Below are positions 42,126 through 50,870 of a DNA stretch of 64,000 nt, one piece after another. Within the stretch, counting starts at the first letter, position 1, and each line of letters starts with the position of its first letter. Source of the DNA: Desulfobulbaceae bacterium BRH_c16a (GTDB lineage Bacteria; Desulfobacterota; Desulfobulbia; Desulfobulbales; Desulfocapsaceae). Both the position numbers and the translations under genes were made by a program. The notes under the pieces were generated by a model. That model saw only the letters and a list, made by a program, of their open reading frames with translations, had not been told where the DNA came from and searched no databases. The stretch lies in assembly GCA_000961725.1 (NCBI GenBank), contig LADS01000026.1:1-64000 (forward strand), in the 5' to 3' direction.

Positions 42126-45100
42126 ATGTCAAAACATAGAAAAATTAAAAAGGCATACAAGGGTACTAATGAATTCAATACACTGAAGATTGCCTTAATG
42201 AGAAATATCGATTCTCAGAAGGCATTGTCGAAATTTAAAAAAAGAGCAAACATTAAAACAATTGAGAAATATTTTGGAAATATTCTAAAATATCAAGAAT
42301 GTGAACATCTAATAATCGGAAAGCCATTTCCTAAACGCTGGTCGGAGCTTTGTTCAACGCCAATTTTAGATGTTACAGATTTAAAAAAAGAACTAATATG
42401 GTTATTAAATACATGTAATATTTATTCGTATGAAATTAATAATTTTCTTATCTCTAAAAATAAGTTTGAAATTTCAATTTTGCATGGTGAATACGAAAGT
42501 GCCGCTGCCAACCTAGAAGAGATCAAATGTAGTTATGGATATTCAGTGTGGTATTTAGAAAACAAATTAGCTTTATTGCAGCAGTCTCAAGGTTTAGAGC
42601 AACAAAAATCTTACAGTCGAAATATAAGTGAAGATAATAAAATAGATAGTCTGATTAAATATTTAGCATATTACATTAGTATTCGAGTAGAAAGAACTGT
42701 TTCTAGTCATAAATATGACGCTTTAATTAATGATGCGATCAATTTTTACGAAAACAATCCATACATTAGCAATTACCTAGCATATCGTCTTCATTATTTT
42801 TATAAGATATCAAAAATATCAGATTACCACTTTATAATAGGGATCGAGCAAAACTTTCCTATAATAGATAGATACCTGACTTGCATAAATATATGCAACT
42901 GCATTATTGCAGGTTACAGCAATAAAGAAAATTCAACAACAATCAATGAAATTATAAATTATATTCCAAAAAGTTTGAATGACTTTAGATTAGAAAATAT
43001 AAAATTTTTCACAGGATATACAGATAATATTCGAGGAGCTGAGACTGATAGAATATTTTTTAGTTACTATGACAAGTATCTTGAAGGAAAATATGAGGAA
43101 GTAATGAGTTATTGTGAACAATTGAATTGGAATAAAAATCAAACAATATCTATTTACGAATTATATTTAAAAAGTACAATAGGTGCAAATAAAGACAGAA
43201 GCATCTCAATCCAACAAGGATTGTCCGAATTATTATTAAATTGCATGAAAAATATTCTGGAAAAGAATGACAAAGCTCACGAATCTGTTCAAGATATATT
43301 TAAAATAATTATAACTTACCCTAGCCATGACTGGACCGCGCAATTAATTGGTTTCGTTGTGAGAGAATTTCTCTATGACAGTAATAGTCATAGAAACATG
43401 CTAGTACTGTATGGTTGTATGTGTTCTAATTATTTAAATCCAAGACTTTATAGATATTTATCTAGAGAAATTTCTATAAAATATTTAACTAAAATATATG
43501 AGAATTATGGAAAATTTAATTTTATTGAATTATTTCTAGCATACTTAGAAAAAGATATAACAAAAATAGAAAAACAATTTCCAAGATTTATTTGCAAAGA
43601 GGAATATTTAAGATTTAAAGCCCTCATATCTCTAGATTCAAAACAATACGATCAATCTCTTGAGAATTATTGCGAATTATTCAATACGAGTAAATCGTTA
43701 TATAAACAAGATGCGCTAATGGGAATAATTCGTTCATATATCGCTAGTATGCATATAAACGATTGCATAAAATTCACCATTAAATGTTTAATTTATAATG
43801 TTGACCTACGTTCAATAATTCCTGTAAAAGAAATCTTAGACATTGTTGAATCTAGTAATGCACATATTTTAAAAACCGAACTATACCTTTCTGTTCTCTA
43901 TAATATATATTCTACATACATTAACAAAGATAAAGATATTTATAGATTTGAAGCGTATGAAGATTTCTTGCTAAGCAATGGAGTAAATAAACCATCAGAG
44001 TTTAATTTCAGCTCTTTGCATGACCAGAAAAATGAGGCTATTTATTTTTTGCGTTATATTTGCACACCACAAGTAATGGATTCTTCAATCTATTTTGACA
44101 GTTCAGAAGATATTGATACAGAAAGAATTAAAATATGTCAAATATTATGCAAAATTGATCCAATAAATTCTGATATTTACACTGATGAAATCAAGGAATT
44201 AACCCAGGTTTTAATTATCAATAAAGGAATTAGAGAAGTAGAGAATAGCAAAATATATGTGGATGTAGATGGAATTAAGAGAGATATTTACACTGAGATG
44301 TCAGAAAGCTTCAAGCGATATGTGTCCTTGCCAAGGACAAAAAGAGAAATCAATGAAAATCCAGAATATTATAGAATTTTATCTCGTTTAGCTTTCTTGA
44401 ATAAGGATCGAATCGAATTCACCATACCCAACGATGAAAAATTTCATTTATTTAAGAATATTTTTATTCATATAAGAGATAAATTTTTATCTAGTAATGA
44501 TTATGGACTTGATGCCTATCTTAGTGTTGGAATACGCCATGGCACTCTTTCTGGTCAATTAAGAAGTCCAATTGAACTTGAAAGATTGATAACTCAAAAA
44601 GATACACGTAATGACAAATATAGAAAAAATGAACATTGGATTGAAAGATTTTCTGAGATGAACAACGAAATGATACAAGGGCTACAAGATCACTTTGCGA
44701 ACTTCTCTCGTGATATTGATGAATTAATTTCAACATTAAAGAATGACTGGATACAAATACGTACCGAGAAGAAAAAAATGAATGGGTTCTTTGACTATAC
44801 TGTATCGGATGTCGCACTTAAAATGCTTGAAGTGAACTTAAATGATAAAATTGAATATGATGAATTTATTGATATCATCTTTACTGTATTATGGGAAATG
44901 ACAGAAATTAATTTACAGAATATTAGAATAGCCATTGAAGAACATCTTAAGGATAATTTTGATAATGTGTTCTATGATTTTATTAGAAAGTTGAGGAAGT
45001 ATAAGGGCGATACTAATATTTATGAATTAGAGAATAGTTTAAATCGCGCGAGAATTTCAACGCAATATGAGCTCGACAAAATAGCAAGCTGGTTCAAGAG

Positions 45101-45623
45101 ATCTGAAGCTAATCAAGTAAATGATTATTATATAAATTTTCCAATTGATATTGCTGCTGAAATGATAAACAATACAATTCCAAGAAAAATTGTAAGACCT
45201 ATAATTGACAGCAACTTATGCAAAATGTTAAGAGGCGATTCCTTAAAGAGTTTAGTTAATATATTTTATATTATCTTTAATAATATTTCAACTCATTGCA
45301 AGTTAAAATCTAAAATTATAGACGTTGATGTGGAAATATACTCAAATGAAGATTGTATCGAATTTATGATTTCAAATCGTGATGAGCACCATACTGATAT
45401 AGAAAATAAAAATCGAGAATTAGACTCAAAAAAGTTATTGCTACTAGACGGTGGACGCCAAGATGCTGTTAAAACTGAAGGTGGCAGCGGCTTCCCTAAG
45501 ATTGTTAAAATAATTAATATTGATTTACATAGTAAACACAAAATAGACTATTTTTTCAGTTTTATCAATGAGTGTGAATTCAATCTCAATATAAATATTG
45601 AAAAGGATAGATTGTTAGCATGA
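42126..45623 (+). CDS. dtcA: Detocs sensor kinase DtcA-like protein
   Basis: This 1165-residue, very AT-rich gene encodes a protein with about 700 residues of helical, TPR-like repeats (YESAAANLEEIK, QYDQSLENYCELF, YLEGKYEEVMSYC). A conserved-looking IRHGTLSGQLRSPIE (His805) follows, then a coiled region and a divergent histidine-kinase ATPase end. The end carries NIFYIIFNNIS (N-box Asn1052/1053) and EGGSGFPKIVKIIN (G-box, Gly1119). No membrane segment is seen. In Detocs, DtcA senses phage infection with its TPR part and starts a phosphorelay to two receivers. His805 is only a candidate phosphoacceptor. The stop overlaps the next ATG (ATGA). Composition unlike the neighbours indicates transfer. 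Assignment rests on the gene trio. Confidence 0.85.
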   Translation: MSKHRKIKKAYKGTNEFNTLKIALMRNIDSQKALSKFKKRANIKTIEKYFGNILKYQECEHLIIGKPFPKRWSELCSTPILDVTDLKKELIWLLNTCNIYSYEINNFLISKNKFEISILHGEYESAAANLEEIKCSYGYSVWYLENKLALLQQSQGLEQQKSYSRNISEDNKIDSLIKYLAYYISIRVERTVSSHKYDALINDAINFYENNPYISNYLAYRLHYFYKISKISDYHFIIGIEQNFPIIDRYLTCINICNCIIAGYSNKENSTTINEIINYIPKSLNDFRLENIKFFTGYTDNIRGAETDRIFFSYYDKYLEGKYEEVMSYCEQLNWNKNQTISIYELYLKSTIGANKDRSISIQQGLSELLLNCMKNILEKNDKAHESVQDIFKIIITYPSHDWTAQLIGFVVREFLYDSNSHRNMLVLYGCMCSNYLNPRLYRYLSREISIKYLTKIYENYGKFNFIELFLAYLEKDITKIEKQFPRFICKEEYLRFKALISLDSKQYDQSLENYCELFNTSKSLYKQDALMGIIRSYIASMHINDCIKFTIKCLIYNVDLRSIIPVKEILDIVESSNAHILKTELYLSVLYNIYSTYINKDKDIYRFEAYEDFLLSNGVNKPSEFNFSSLHDQKNEAIYFLRYICTPQVMDSSIYFDSSEDIDTERIKICQILCKIDPINSDIYTDEIKELTQVLIINKGIREVENSKIYVDVDGIKRDIYTEMSESFKRYVSLPRTKREINENPEYYRILSRLAFLNKDRIEFTIPNDEKFHLFKNIFIHIRDKFLSSNDYGLDAYLSVGIRHGTLSGQLRSPIELERLITQKDTRNDKYRKNEHWIERFSEMNNEMIQGLQDHFANFSRDIDELISTLKNDWIQIRTEKKKMNGFFDYTVSDVALKMLEVNLNDKIEYDEFIDIIFTVLWEMTEINLQNIRIAIEEHLKDNFDNVFYDFIRKLRKYKGDTNIYELENSLNRARISTQYELDKIASWFKRSEANQVNDYYINFPIDIAAEMINNTIPRKIVRPIIDSNLCKMLRGDSLKSLVNIFYIIFNNISTHCKLKSKIIDVDVEIYSNEDCIEFMISNRDEHHTDIENKNRELDSKKLLLLDGGRQDAVKTEGGSGFPKIVKIINIDLHSKHKIDYFFSFINECEFNLNINIEKDRLLA

Positions 45624-46075
45624 AAATATTACTGATAGAAGATGATCAAAACAAAATTAAACAACTAACCGAACATTTGGAGAAGCATATAGATAATATT
45701 TCTATTATTGTCAGAAAATCGTATCAGTCAGGATTCAAAGAAGTTTTGACAGTGCAATATGATGTAATATTATTAGATATGAGCATGCCAACCTATGAGA
45801 TTTCTCCAATAGAGCATGGAGGACGACCTCGCCCATTTGCAGGAAAAGACATTCTTCGACAAATGCAACGAAAGTCAATCAACACACCTGTAATTATTGT
45901 AACTCAATTTGAGAAATTTGGAGATGGTTTAAACTCTATATCATTAGCAGAATTGAGTTCTGAACTTAATTTGAAATACCCGGAAATATATAAGGCTACA
46001 GTATACTATAATCCATCGTTCAACAATTGGAAGAAGGAAATTATCAACTATATTGTTCATATAAGGAAGAAGTGA
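45620..46075 (+). CDS. dtcB: Stand-alone receiver protein, Detocs DtcB-like
   Basis: This 151-residue single receiver domain carries the acidic pair Asp8/Asp9 (LIEDDQ), phosphoacceptor Asp53 (VILLDMSMP) and Thr95 (VIIVTQFE). The usual lysine near the end of the domain appears replaced (KATVYYNPS), and there is no output domain. In Detocs the stand-alone receiver acts as a phosphate buffer that prevents accidental activation of the effector. The ATG overlaps the dtcA stop, and dtcC begins one base after its own stop, so all three are translated together. Confidence 0.85.
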   Translation: MKILLIEDDQNKIKQLTEHLEKHIDNISIIVRKSYQSGFKEVLTVQYDVILLDMSMPTYEISPIEHGGRPRPFAGKDILRQMQRKSINTPVIIVTQFEKFGDGLNSISLAELSSELNLKYPEIYKATVYYNPSFNNWKKEIINYIVHIRKK

Positions 46076-46076
46076 A

Positions 46077-47300
46077 ATGAAAATTTTGGTAATTGAAGAT
46101 AATCCTGAAAAATCAAGGGCCATATCATCAGTAGTTAAATCATTAAATTTGATTGATGAGAACAATATTGTTTTCGTTCAAGATCGGATATCTGCAAAGA
46201 GAAAACTTACAGATACTTCTTTCTCTTTGATGTTGCTAGATATTCAAATACCAAATAGATTTGATCAAGTTGCTGATAAGGATGGCGGTGTAAGACTTAT
46301 TAATGAAATTTTATCGTCTAATAAATATATTATACCTACCCATATTATAGGAATTACAGCTTATGATGATATCTATGATGAAGTTTTTCCAACGTTTTCA
46401 AACCGATTAATAGCAATTATAAAGTATGAAAGAGAATCAATAGTGTGGGAAGAACAATTAAAAAACAAAATTAAATCAATTGCATCTTCTGCAAACACTT
46501 TCAACACTACTGTTGGATACCTCAATTCATTAGCAATAATTTGTGCATTAGAAAGTCCTGAGCTTGAAGCAGTAAAAAATATCTCAAATGACTGGCACAT
46601 AATTGAAATAGCAAATGATAGTACAAACTATTATAGAGGTACCTTTTCAGATGGAAAAAATTCGATTACATTTATAGCAGCTGCCGCTCCTCAAATGGGA
46701 ATGACAGCCGCTGCAGTATTGACTACGAAAATTATTTCTCATTTCAGACCAAAATATCTTTGCATCACAGGCATATCAGCAGGAGTAAAAGGAGAAACCA
46801 ATTATGGTGATATATTAGTAGCTGATCCAAGTTGGGATTATGGGAATGGAAAATACACAAGAGAAGGTAAGAAAACTATCTTCAAACCTGATCCATTGCC
46901 AATCCGATTAGATCCTTTTCTCAAAAGTATTATTCAAAAATCTTCTACAAATTCAATTGAATTAGAAATGATAAAGAGTAGCTATCATGGTGAAAAACCT
47001 GACACTTCATTAAAGGTACATATAGGTCCTGTAGCTTCAGGTGCTTCAGTTATATCTGATCCGTCTATTACAATTGATATTCAAAACCATCAAAGGAAAT
47101 TGGTTGGAATAGAAATGGAAACTTATGGCGTTTTGTATGCTTCATTAAATTACACTAATCCTTCGCCTACTGCATTTTCACTAAAATCGGTGTGTGATTT
47201 TGCTAATGAAGAGAAAAATAATAAATATCAGAGATATGCTGCACACACTAGTGCTTCTTATCTAAAAATGATTTCTTTACAGAATTTTATAGTGAAATGA
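46077..47300 (+). CDS. dtcC: Receiver-PNP effector, Detocs DtcC-like ATP nucleosidase
   Basis: The protein has 407 residues. The N-terminal receiver (1-120) has Asp8 (VIEDNP), phosphoacceptor Asp55 (LMLLDIQIP), Thr94 (GITAYDD) and Lys116 (AIIKYE), a complete set. The C-terminal half (about 150-405) is a purine/uridine phosphorylase-type domain: CITGISAGVKGETNYGDILV, GPVASGASVI, GIEMETYGV with Met347/Glu348 and SVCDFA with the catalytic Asp374. In Detocs, phosphorylation of this protein releases a nucleosidase that splits adenine from ATP, killing or stalling the infected cell. No membrane segments are present. The gene is AT-rich like its partners and is followed by non-coding repeats. Confidence 0.88.
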   Translation: MKILVIEDNPEKSRAISSVVKSLNLIDENNIVFVQDRISAKRKLTDTSFSLMLLDIQIPNRFDQVADKDGGVRLINEILSSNKYIIPTHIIGITAYDDIYDEVFPTFSNRLIAIIKYERESIVWEEQLKNKIKSIASSANTFNTTVGYLNSLAIICALESPELEAVKNISNDWHIIEIANDSTNYYRGTFSDGKNSITFIAAAAPQMGMTAAAVLTTKIISHFRPKYLCITGISAGVKGETNYGDILVADPSWDYGNGKYTREGKKTIFKPDPLPIRLDPFLKSIIQKSSTNSIELEMIKSSYHGEKPDTSLKVHIGPVASGASVISDPSITIDIQNHQRKLVGIEMETYGVLYASLNYTNPSPTAFSLKSVCDFANEEKNNKYQRYAAHTSASYLKMISLQNFIVK

Positions 47301-47702
47301 TTTTTTTTAAAATCAAAGATGTGGGTTTGTTGGCACGAATGGTAAATGGGATCAAGTCGTAATAAACGAGAGTTAAAGTCAACTCTGTTTTGAATTCACG
47401 AGTACAACAGTCTTTTGAAAATAAAGGGGACACCTTTGATATTTTATAATAAATAGTTATCTAGTTAACTATAATACACACAAATACAGTCCGTTTCCGG
47501 GCCGTTATGCCTCAAGCTCTGCTACCCACATACGCCTACGGGACGTTGTTACTTACGTTGCAAAACATTTTTAGGGAAAAATATAAGGACCTGCTAAATA
47601 TTTTCTAATAAATAGTTATGGCGTCCCGTTACAACACAATTACAGTTAGTTCCAAGCCGTTATGCCTCAAGCTCTGCTACCCACCCTAAAAGGAGCGCGT
47701 AA
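47301..47702. other. Gene-free right border of the defence island with direct repeats
   Basis: No gene was recognised. The stretch moves from AT-rich to GC-balanced sequence and contains two imperfect copies of a unit of about 90 bases (see repeat feature). The second copy ends 18 bases before the start codon of the next gene. Confidence 0.6.
47439..47684 (+). repeat. Two direct copies of a ~90-base unit
   Basis: Copy 1 (47439-47529) and copy 2 (47598-47684) share ATATTTT-A/C-TAATAAATAGTTAT at the left and a 29-base identical block starting GCCGTTATGCCTCAAGC at the right, with diverged sequence between. GTTATGC resembles the core of integron recombination sites, but a matching inverse core upstream is missing. 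They may be footprints of cassette or island insertion. Confidence 0.65.
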
Positions 47703-48170
47703 ATGAAGATTAAGTCTTTAAGTATGTTTGTCGTTGCCGCAACTCTTATCGGCTGTGCCAGTACGCAAGATGTGCGCATGGAGTCCTGCAAGGCAACTAC
47801 AGAACAGGAAATCGCCTCGCTGTTCGATCGCTGGAATCGGTCATTACTCACAGGTGATCCGCACAAGGTAGTCGCCAACTACGCAGAGCGATCAATCCTC
47901 TTGCCTACTGTTTCAAACAAGCCGCGTCTCAATCCGGCCGAGAAGGAGGATTACTTCCATCACTTCTTAGAGAACCGCCCCTCCGGCACGATCGACTTGC
48001 GCACCATTGAGCTCGGTTGCAACACGGCGGTTGACGCTGGTCTTTACACATTCACGTTTGCTAAGACAGGGGCAAAGGTCAGCGGACGCTACACCTACAC
48101 CTATCGCTGGAACGGCTCAGAGTGGCTCATTACCAGCCACCATTCTTCGGCAATGCCGGAGAAAGAGTAG
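47703..48170 (+). CDS. SnoaL-like (SgcJ/EcaC type) lipoprotein
   Basis: This 155-residue protein has a lipoprotein signal ending ATLIGCAS. It is followed by an NTF2-like cone fold: TEQEIASLFDRWNRSLLTGDPHKVVANYAERSILLPT and a C-terminal YTYRWNGSEWLITSHHSSAMP. This is the pattern of the SgcJ/EcaC and CaMKII-association-domain families, which are mostly of unknown function. AGGAGCGCG precedes the ATG. It is the first of several small unrelated plus-strand genes with their own spacers, suggestive of a cassette-like accessory region. Confidence 0.85.
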   Translation: MKIKSLSMFVVAATLIGCASTQDVRMESCKATTEQEIASLFDRWNRSLLTGDPHKVVANYAERSILLPTVSNKPRLNPAEKEDYFHHFLENRPSGTIDLRTIELGCNTAVDAGLYTFTFAKTGAKVSGRYTYTYRWNGSEWLITSHHSSAMPEKE

Positions 48171-48255
48171 CACCCAGGAGCATCATCGGGTAGCCGGGTG
48201 AAAACTGGGAATGCGACATTTGACCCCAAATTTGTGTGGCCATTGGAGGCAATAC

Positions 48256-49149
48256 TTGAATAACTTGAAATTCGTTTCCACCGAACTCCTGGAAATCGGA
48301 TACCTGGAATTTGGACAGACTGAAAAAGACGTAATCGTTCTGTTACATGGATTCCCTTATGATGTACATGCATACGCCGGAGTCTGGCCGACTCTTTCAA
48401 CATTGAAATTTCGAGTCTTGGTACCTTTTCTGCGAGGATATGGGGCGACACGGTTTCTAAACGCCGAAACCATGAGATCCGGTGAGCAAGCTGCACTTGG
48501 TACCGACCTCGTCGCTTTCCTGGACAAACTGGACATCGATAAGATTTTTCTCGCAGGATATGACTGGGGTGGTCGAGCTGCCTGTATCATGGCTGCACTT
48601 CATCCAGAACGTGTACGTGGATTGGTTTCCGGTGGTGGTTACACTGTCCATAGAATCGAAGGTGCTCTGAACCCGCTCCTTCCGGAAATGGAGCAACGTT
48701 ATTGGTATCAGTATTATTTACATGGCGAGCGAGGAAGGCGGGGACTTGAAAAATACCGAAAAGAACTCTGCAGGCTTCTCTGGCAAGATTGGTCTCCGAG
48801 ATGGTCCTTTGATGAGGCAACGTTTGCTAAAACAGCAGAGTCTTATGAAAATCCTGACTTTGTAGAAGTGGCAGTTCATTCCTACCGGCATCGGTTTGGT
48901 TTGGTTGAGGGCGATGCGCGGTATGAGGCAGTTTCACAAAGCCTTGAATTGCTCCCATCGATCTCGGTGCCGACAATAGCAATTGAAGGAACATGTGACG
49001 GTGTTACCCCTGCTGGAAGTTACTCTCATCTTGATGGAAAGTTTGTTGGTCGTTTTGAAAAACGGCTACTCGAAAATGTCGGCCACAATATTCCACAAGA
49101 AGATCCGGAAGGCTTTTCTAGAGCGATCCTCGATTTGACAAAATGGTAA
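48256..49149 (+). CDS. Alpha/beta hydrolase, epoxide-hydrolase-like
   Basis: The protein has 297 residues from TTG 48256, chosen because TTGGAGG lies seven bases upstream; an ATG at 48211 is in frame. LLHGFPYDVHAY is the oxyanion-hole region, GYDWGGRAACIMAALHPERV has an Asp in the nucleophile elbow as in epoxide hydrolases and haloalkane dehalogenases, and ENVGHNIPQEDPEGF carries the catalytic His. A cap domain with two-Tyr-rich YWYQYYLHGERG lies between. The natural substrate is unknown. A 12-base sequence CGGGTAGCCGGG in its leader (48188-48199) recurs at 49679-49690. Confidence 0.85.
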   Translation: MNNLKFVSTELLEIGYLEFGQTEKDVIVLLHGFPYDVHAYAGVWPTLSTLKFRVLVPFLRGYGATRFLNAETMRSGEQAALGTDLVAFLDKLDIDKIFLAGYDWGGRAACIMAALHPERVRGLVSGGGYTVHRIEGALNPLLPEMEQRYWYQYYLHGERGRRGLEKYRKELCRLLWQDWSPRWSFDEATFAKTAESYENPDFVEVAVHSYRHRFGLVEGDARYEAVSQSLELLPSISVPTIAIEGTCDGVTPAGSYSHLDGKFVGRFEKRLLENVGHNIPQEDPEGFSRAILDLTKW

Positions 49150-49236
49150 AGCCTGGAATTTTCACCTCAAATCAAAATCAACACCGTTGCGGGACATTTT
49201 GAGCGTAGGCTAAATAGGGATGGAGGATTAACGTAT

Positions 49237-49614
49237 ATGATCGTATTGCTTGTAGCATCGTCTCTATTGGTATTTCTTGGTATTAGACAATTCAAAATCA
49301 ATCAAAAGAGAATTACCGACGGTGTTACCGTGAAGGCCAAAGTTATACGTATCGTGGAATACCCCAGACAAAGAGGCGGCCCCTATTTCAGGCCGGTGGT
49401 TGAATTTGTGACCCTGAAAGGAGAGACAATTACCGCCGAGCCTGAGAACTCCCCTGCCAAATCTCAGTTTACCGTCGGCGAAGAATTTGATGTCGTATAC
49501 CACCCGGATAACCCCTGCTCGGTGACAACCACTGACTGGACCCCAAATCACGTCGGCCCCATAGTTTTCGTAGCAGCAGGTGTAGTCTTGCTGGTAGTTG
49601 CGATATACAGGTAG
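49237..49614 (+). CDS. DUF3592 membrane protein
   Basis: This 125-residue protein has an N-terminal helix (IVLLVASSLLVFLGI) and a C-terminal helix (VGPIVFVAAGVVLLVVAIY). An extracytoplasmic beta-rich domain lies between them (VKAKVIRIVEYPRQRGGPYFRPVVEF, FTVGEEFDVVYHPDNP). The last segment, VxYxPxNP followed by a tryptophan, is the DUF3592 hallmark. No function is known. GATGGAGGAT precedes the start. Confidence 0.8.
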   Translation: MIVLLVASSLLVFLGIRQFKINQKRITDGVTVKAKVIRIVEYPRQRGGPYFRPVVEFVTLKGETITAEPENSPAKSQFTVGEEFDVVYHPDNPCSVTTTDWTPNHVGPIVFVAAGVVLLVVAIYR

Positions 49615-49748
49615 TTTGCGATATACATCGCCTGCCTGTGGTAGCGGAAGTTCGGGGGACATGATGCTTAATTCCAGACGGGTAGCCGGGAAACTGGCCG
49701 TCCTGCCTCGATGGCGGTCGAAATATTGCACGAGCGATGATCGAAATC

Positions 49749-49910
49749 ATGAAGACCCAGTACTACACCGCATCAAGTCTTGATGGATTTATCGCCACCG
49801 AGGATGACTCATTGGATTGGCTGTTTCCTCTTGCGGATCTGAATGACTCCAGCTACCCAGATTTCATTGCTGAGAAAACTGCAAGATCCTTTTTTTCTAA
49901 CTACCTATAA
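49749..49910 (+). pseudogene. Truncated RibD/dihydrofolate-reductase-like fragment
   Basis: The frame encodes 53 residues starting MKTQYYTASSLDGFIATEDD and continuing LDWLFPLAD, the typical N-terminus of RibD-C/DHFR-family proteins of about 180-190 residues. The similarity stops after DFIAEKTA, and a stop follows within a few codons, so the catalytic remainder is missing. No continuation was found in other frames before the next gene at 50002. It is best read as the remnant of a deletion. Confidence 0.7.
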
Positions 49911-50001
49911 ACCAAGAAAAATTGTATAATCAGGGCATTAAAGACGAAAGAAAATGCCGCCTCGCCTTATGTCCGCGTAAGCATCACTTTACTGGAAGAA
50001 C

Positions 50002-50805
50002 ATGATGAAAACTAAACCTCAAGTACTATTCTCGTCTCATGGTGGAGGTCCCCTGCCGCTTCTTGGCGACGAAGGGCATAAAGAGATGGTTGATTGTCTG
50101 CAAAAAATTGCAGCTACTCTATGTAAACCATCAGCCATTATTGTAGTAAGTGCGCACTGGGAAGAAAATATCCCCACCATAACTTCGGGAGCAAATCCGT
50201 CCCTTATCTACGATTATTACGGATTTCCGGAAGAATCTTATAATATTGGTTATCCCTGTCCGGGAGAGCCATTACTAGCCGATCAGATCCACCATTTACT
50301 GGAAAATGCTGGTATTGCAGCTAAACTCGATAAACATCGAGGTTTTGATCACGGCCTCTTTGTGCCGCTGAAAATAATGTATCCAAACGCGGATATTCCG
50401 TGTGTTCAGTTATCCCTTGTCAATAACCTCAGCCCTGCTGAACATTTAAATATAGGGCGGGCACTTCAAGACCTGGACTATGAGAATTTACTCGTGATTG
50501 GCTCAGGGTTTTCTTTTCATAATATGAAGGAATTTTTTTCAAATGAAACAAGCGATTCGAAAGCAAAGAATGAATCCTTTGAGGGCTGGTTGCTGGAGAC
50601 CTGTTTCCACCCGAGTATTGATGCAGAGAAAAGAGCACAAAGACTCATAGAATGGGAAAAAGCTCCTGCTGCTCGCTTTTGTCACCCAAGAGAAGAGCAT
50701 TTATTGCCATTGCATGTCTGTTATGGCCTCGCTAATACTAGCTGTACCGTATATTTTTCATTGCAGATCCTAAACAAAAAGTCGAGTATGTATCTTTGGT
50801 TATAA
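50002..50805 (+). CDS. DODA-type (LigB) extradiol ring-cleavage dioxygenase
   Basis: This 267-residue enzyme belongs to the class III extradiol family. The metal ligands are expected at His13 (LFSSHGGGP), the SAHWEE histidine, and RGFDHGLFVPL further on; REEHLLPLHV gives a conserved C-terminal His pair. YYGFPEESYNI and IGSGFSFHNMKEF match the 4,5-DOPA dioxygenase-like (YgiD) branch. It would cleave a catechol-type ring next to a hydroxyl group; the physiological substrate is unknown. It is preceded by GGAAGAAC and stands alone between short spacers. Confidence 0.88.
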   Translation: MMKTKPQVLFSSHGGGPLPLLGDEGHKEMVDCLQKIAATLCKPSAIIVVSAHWEENIPTITSGANPSLIYDYYGFPEESYNIGYPCPGEPLLADQIHHLLENAGIAAKLDKHRGFDHGLFVPLKIMYPNADIPCVQLSLVNNLSPAEHLNIGRALQDLDYENLLVIGSGFSFHNMKEFFSNETSDSKAKNESFEGWLLETCFHPSIDAEKRAQRLIEWEKAPAARFCHPREEHLLPLHVCYGLANTSCTVYFSLQILNKKSSMYLWL

Positions 50806-50870
50806 GAATGCTGACAAAAAACCAATAATTTTCACATCAGATAAAGATTCCTCCGAAAAACTGGTGATGA

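Noticed and set aside
47439-47684. Direct repeats as true integron attC sites
   Set aside because: GTTATGC is present but no partner core in inverse orientation at the right distance, and the internal sequence cannot fold into an attC arm; kept only as repeats.
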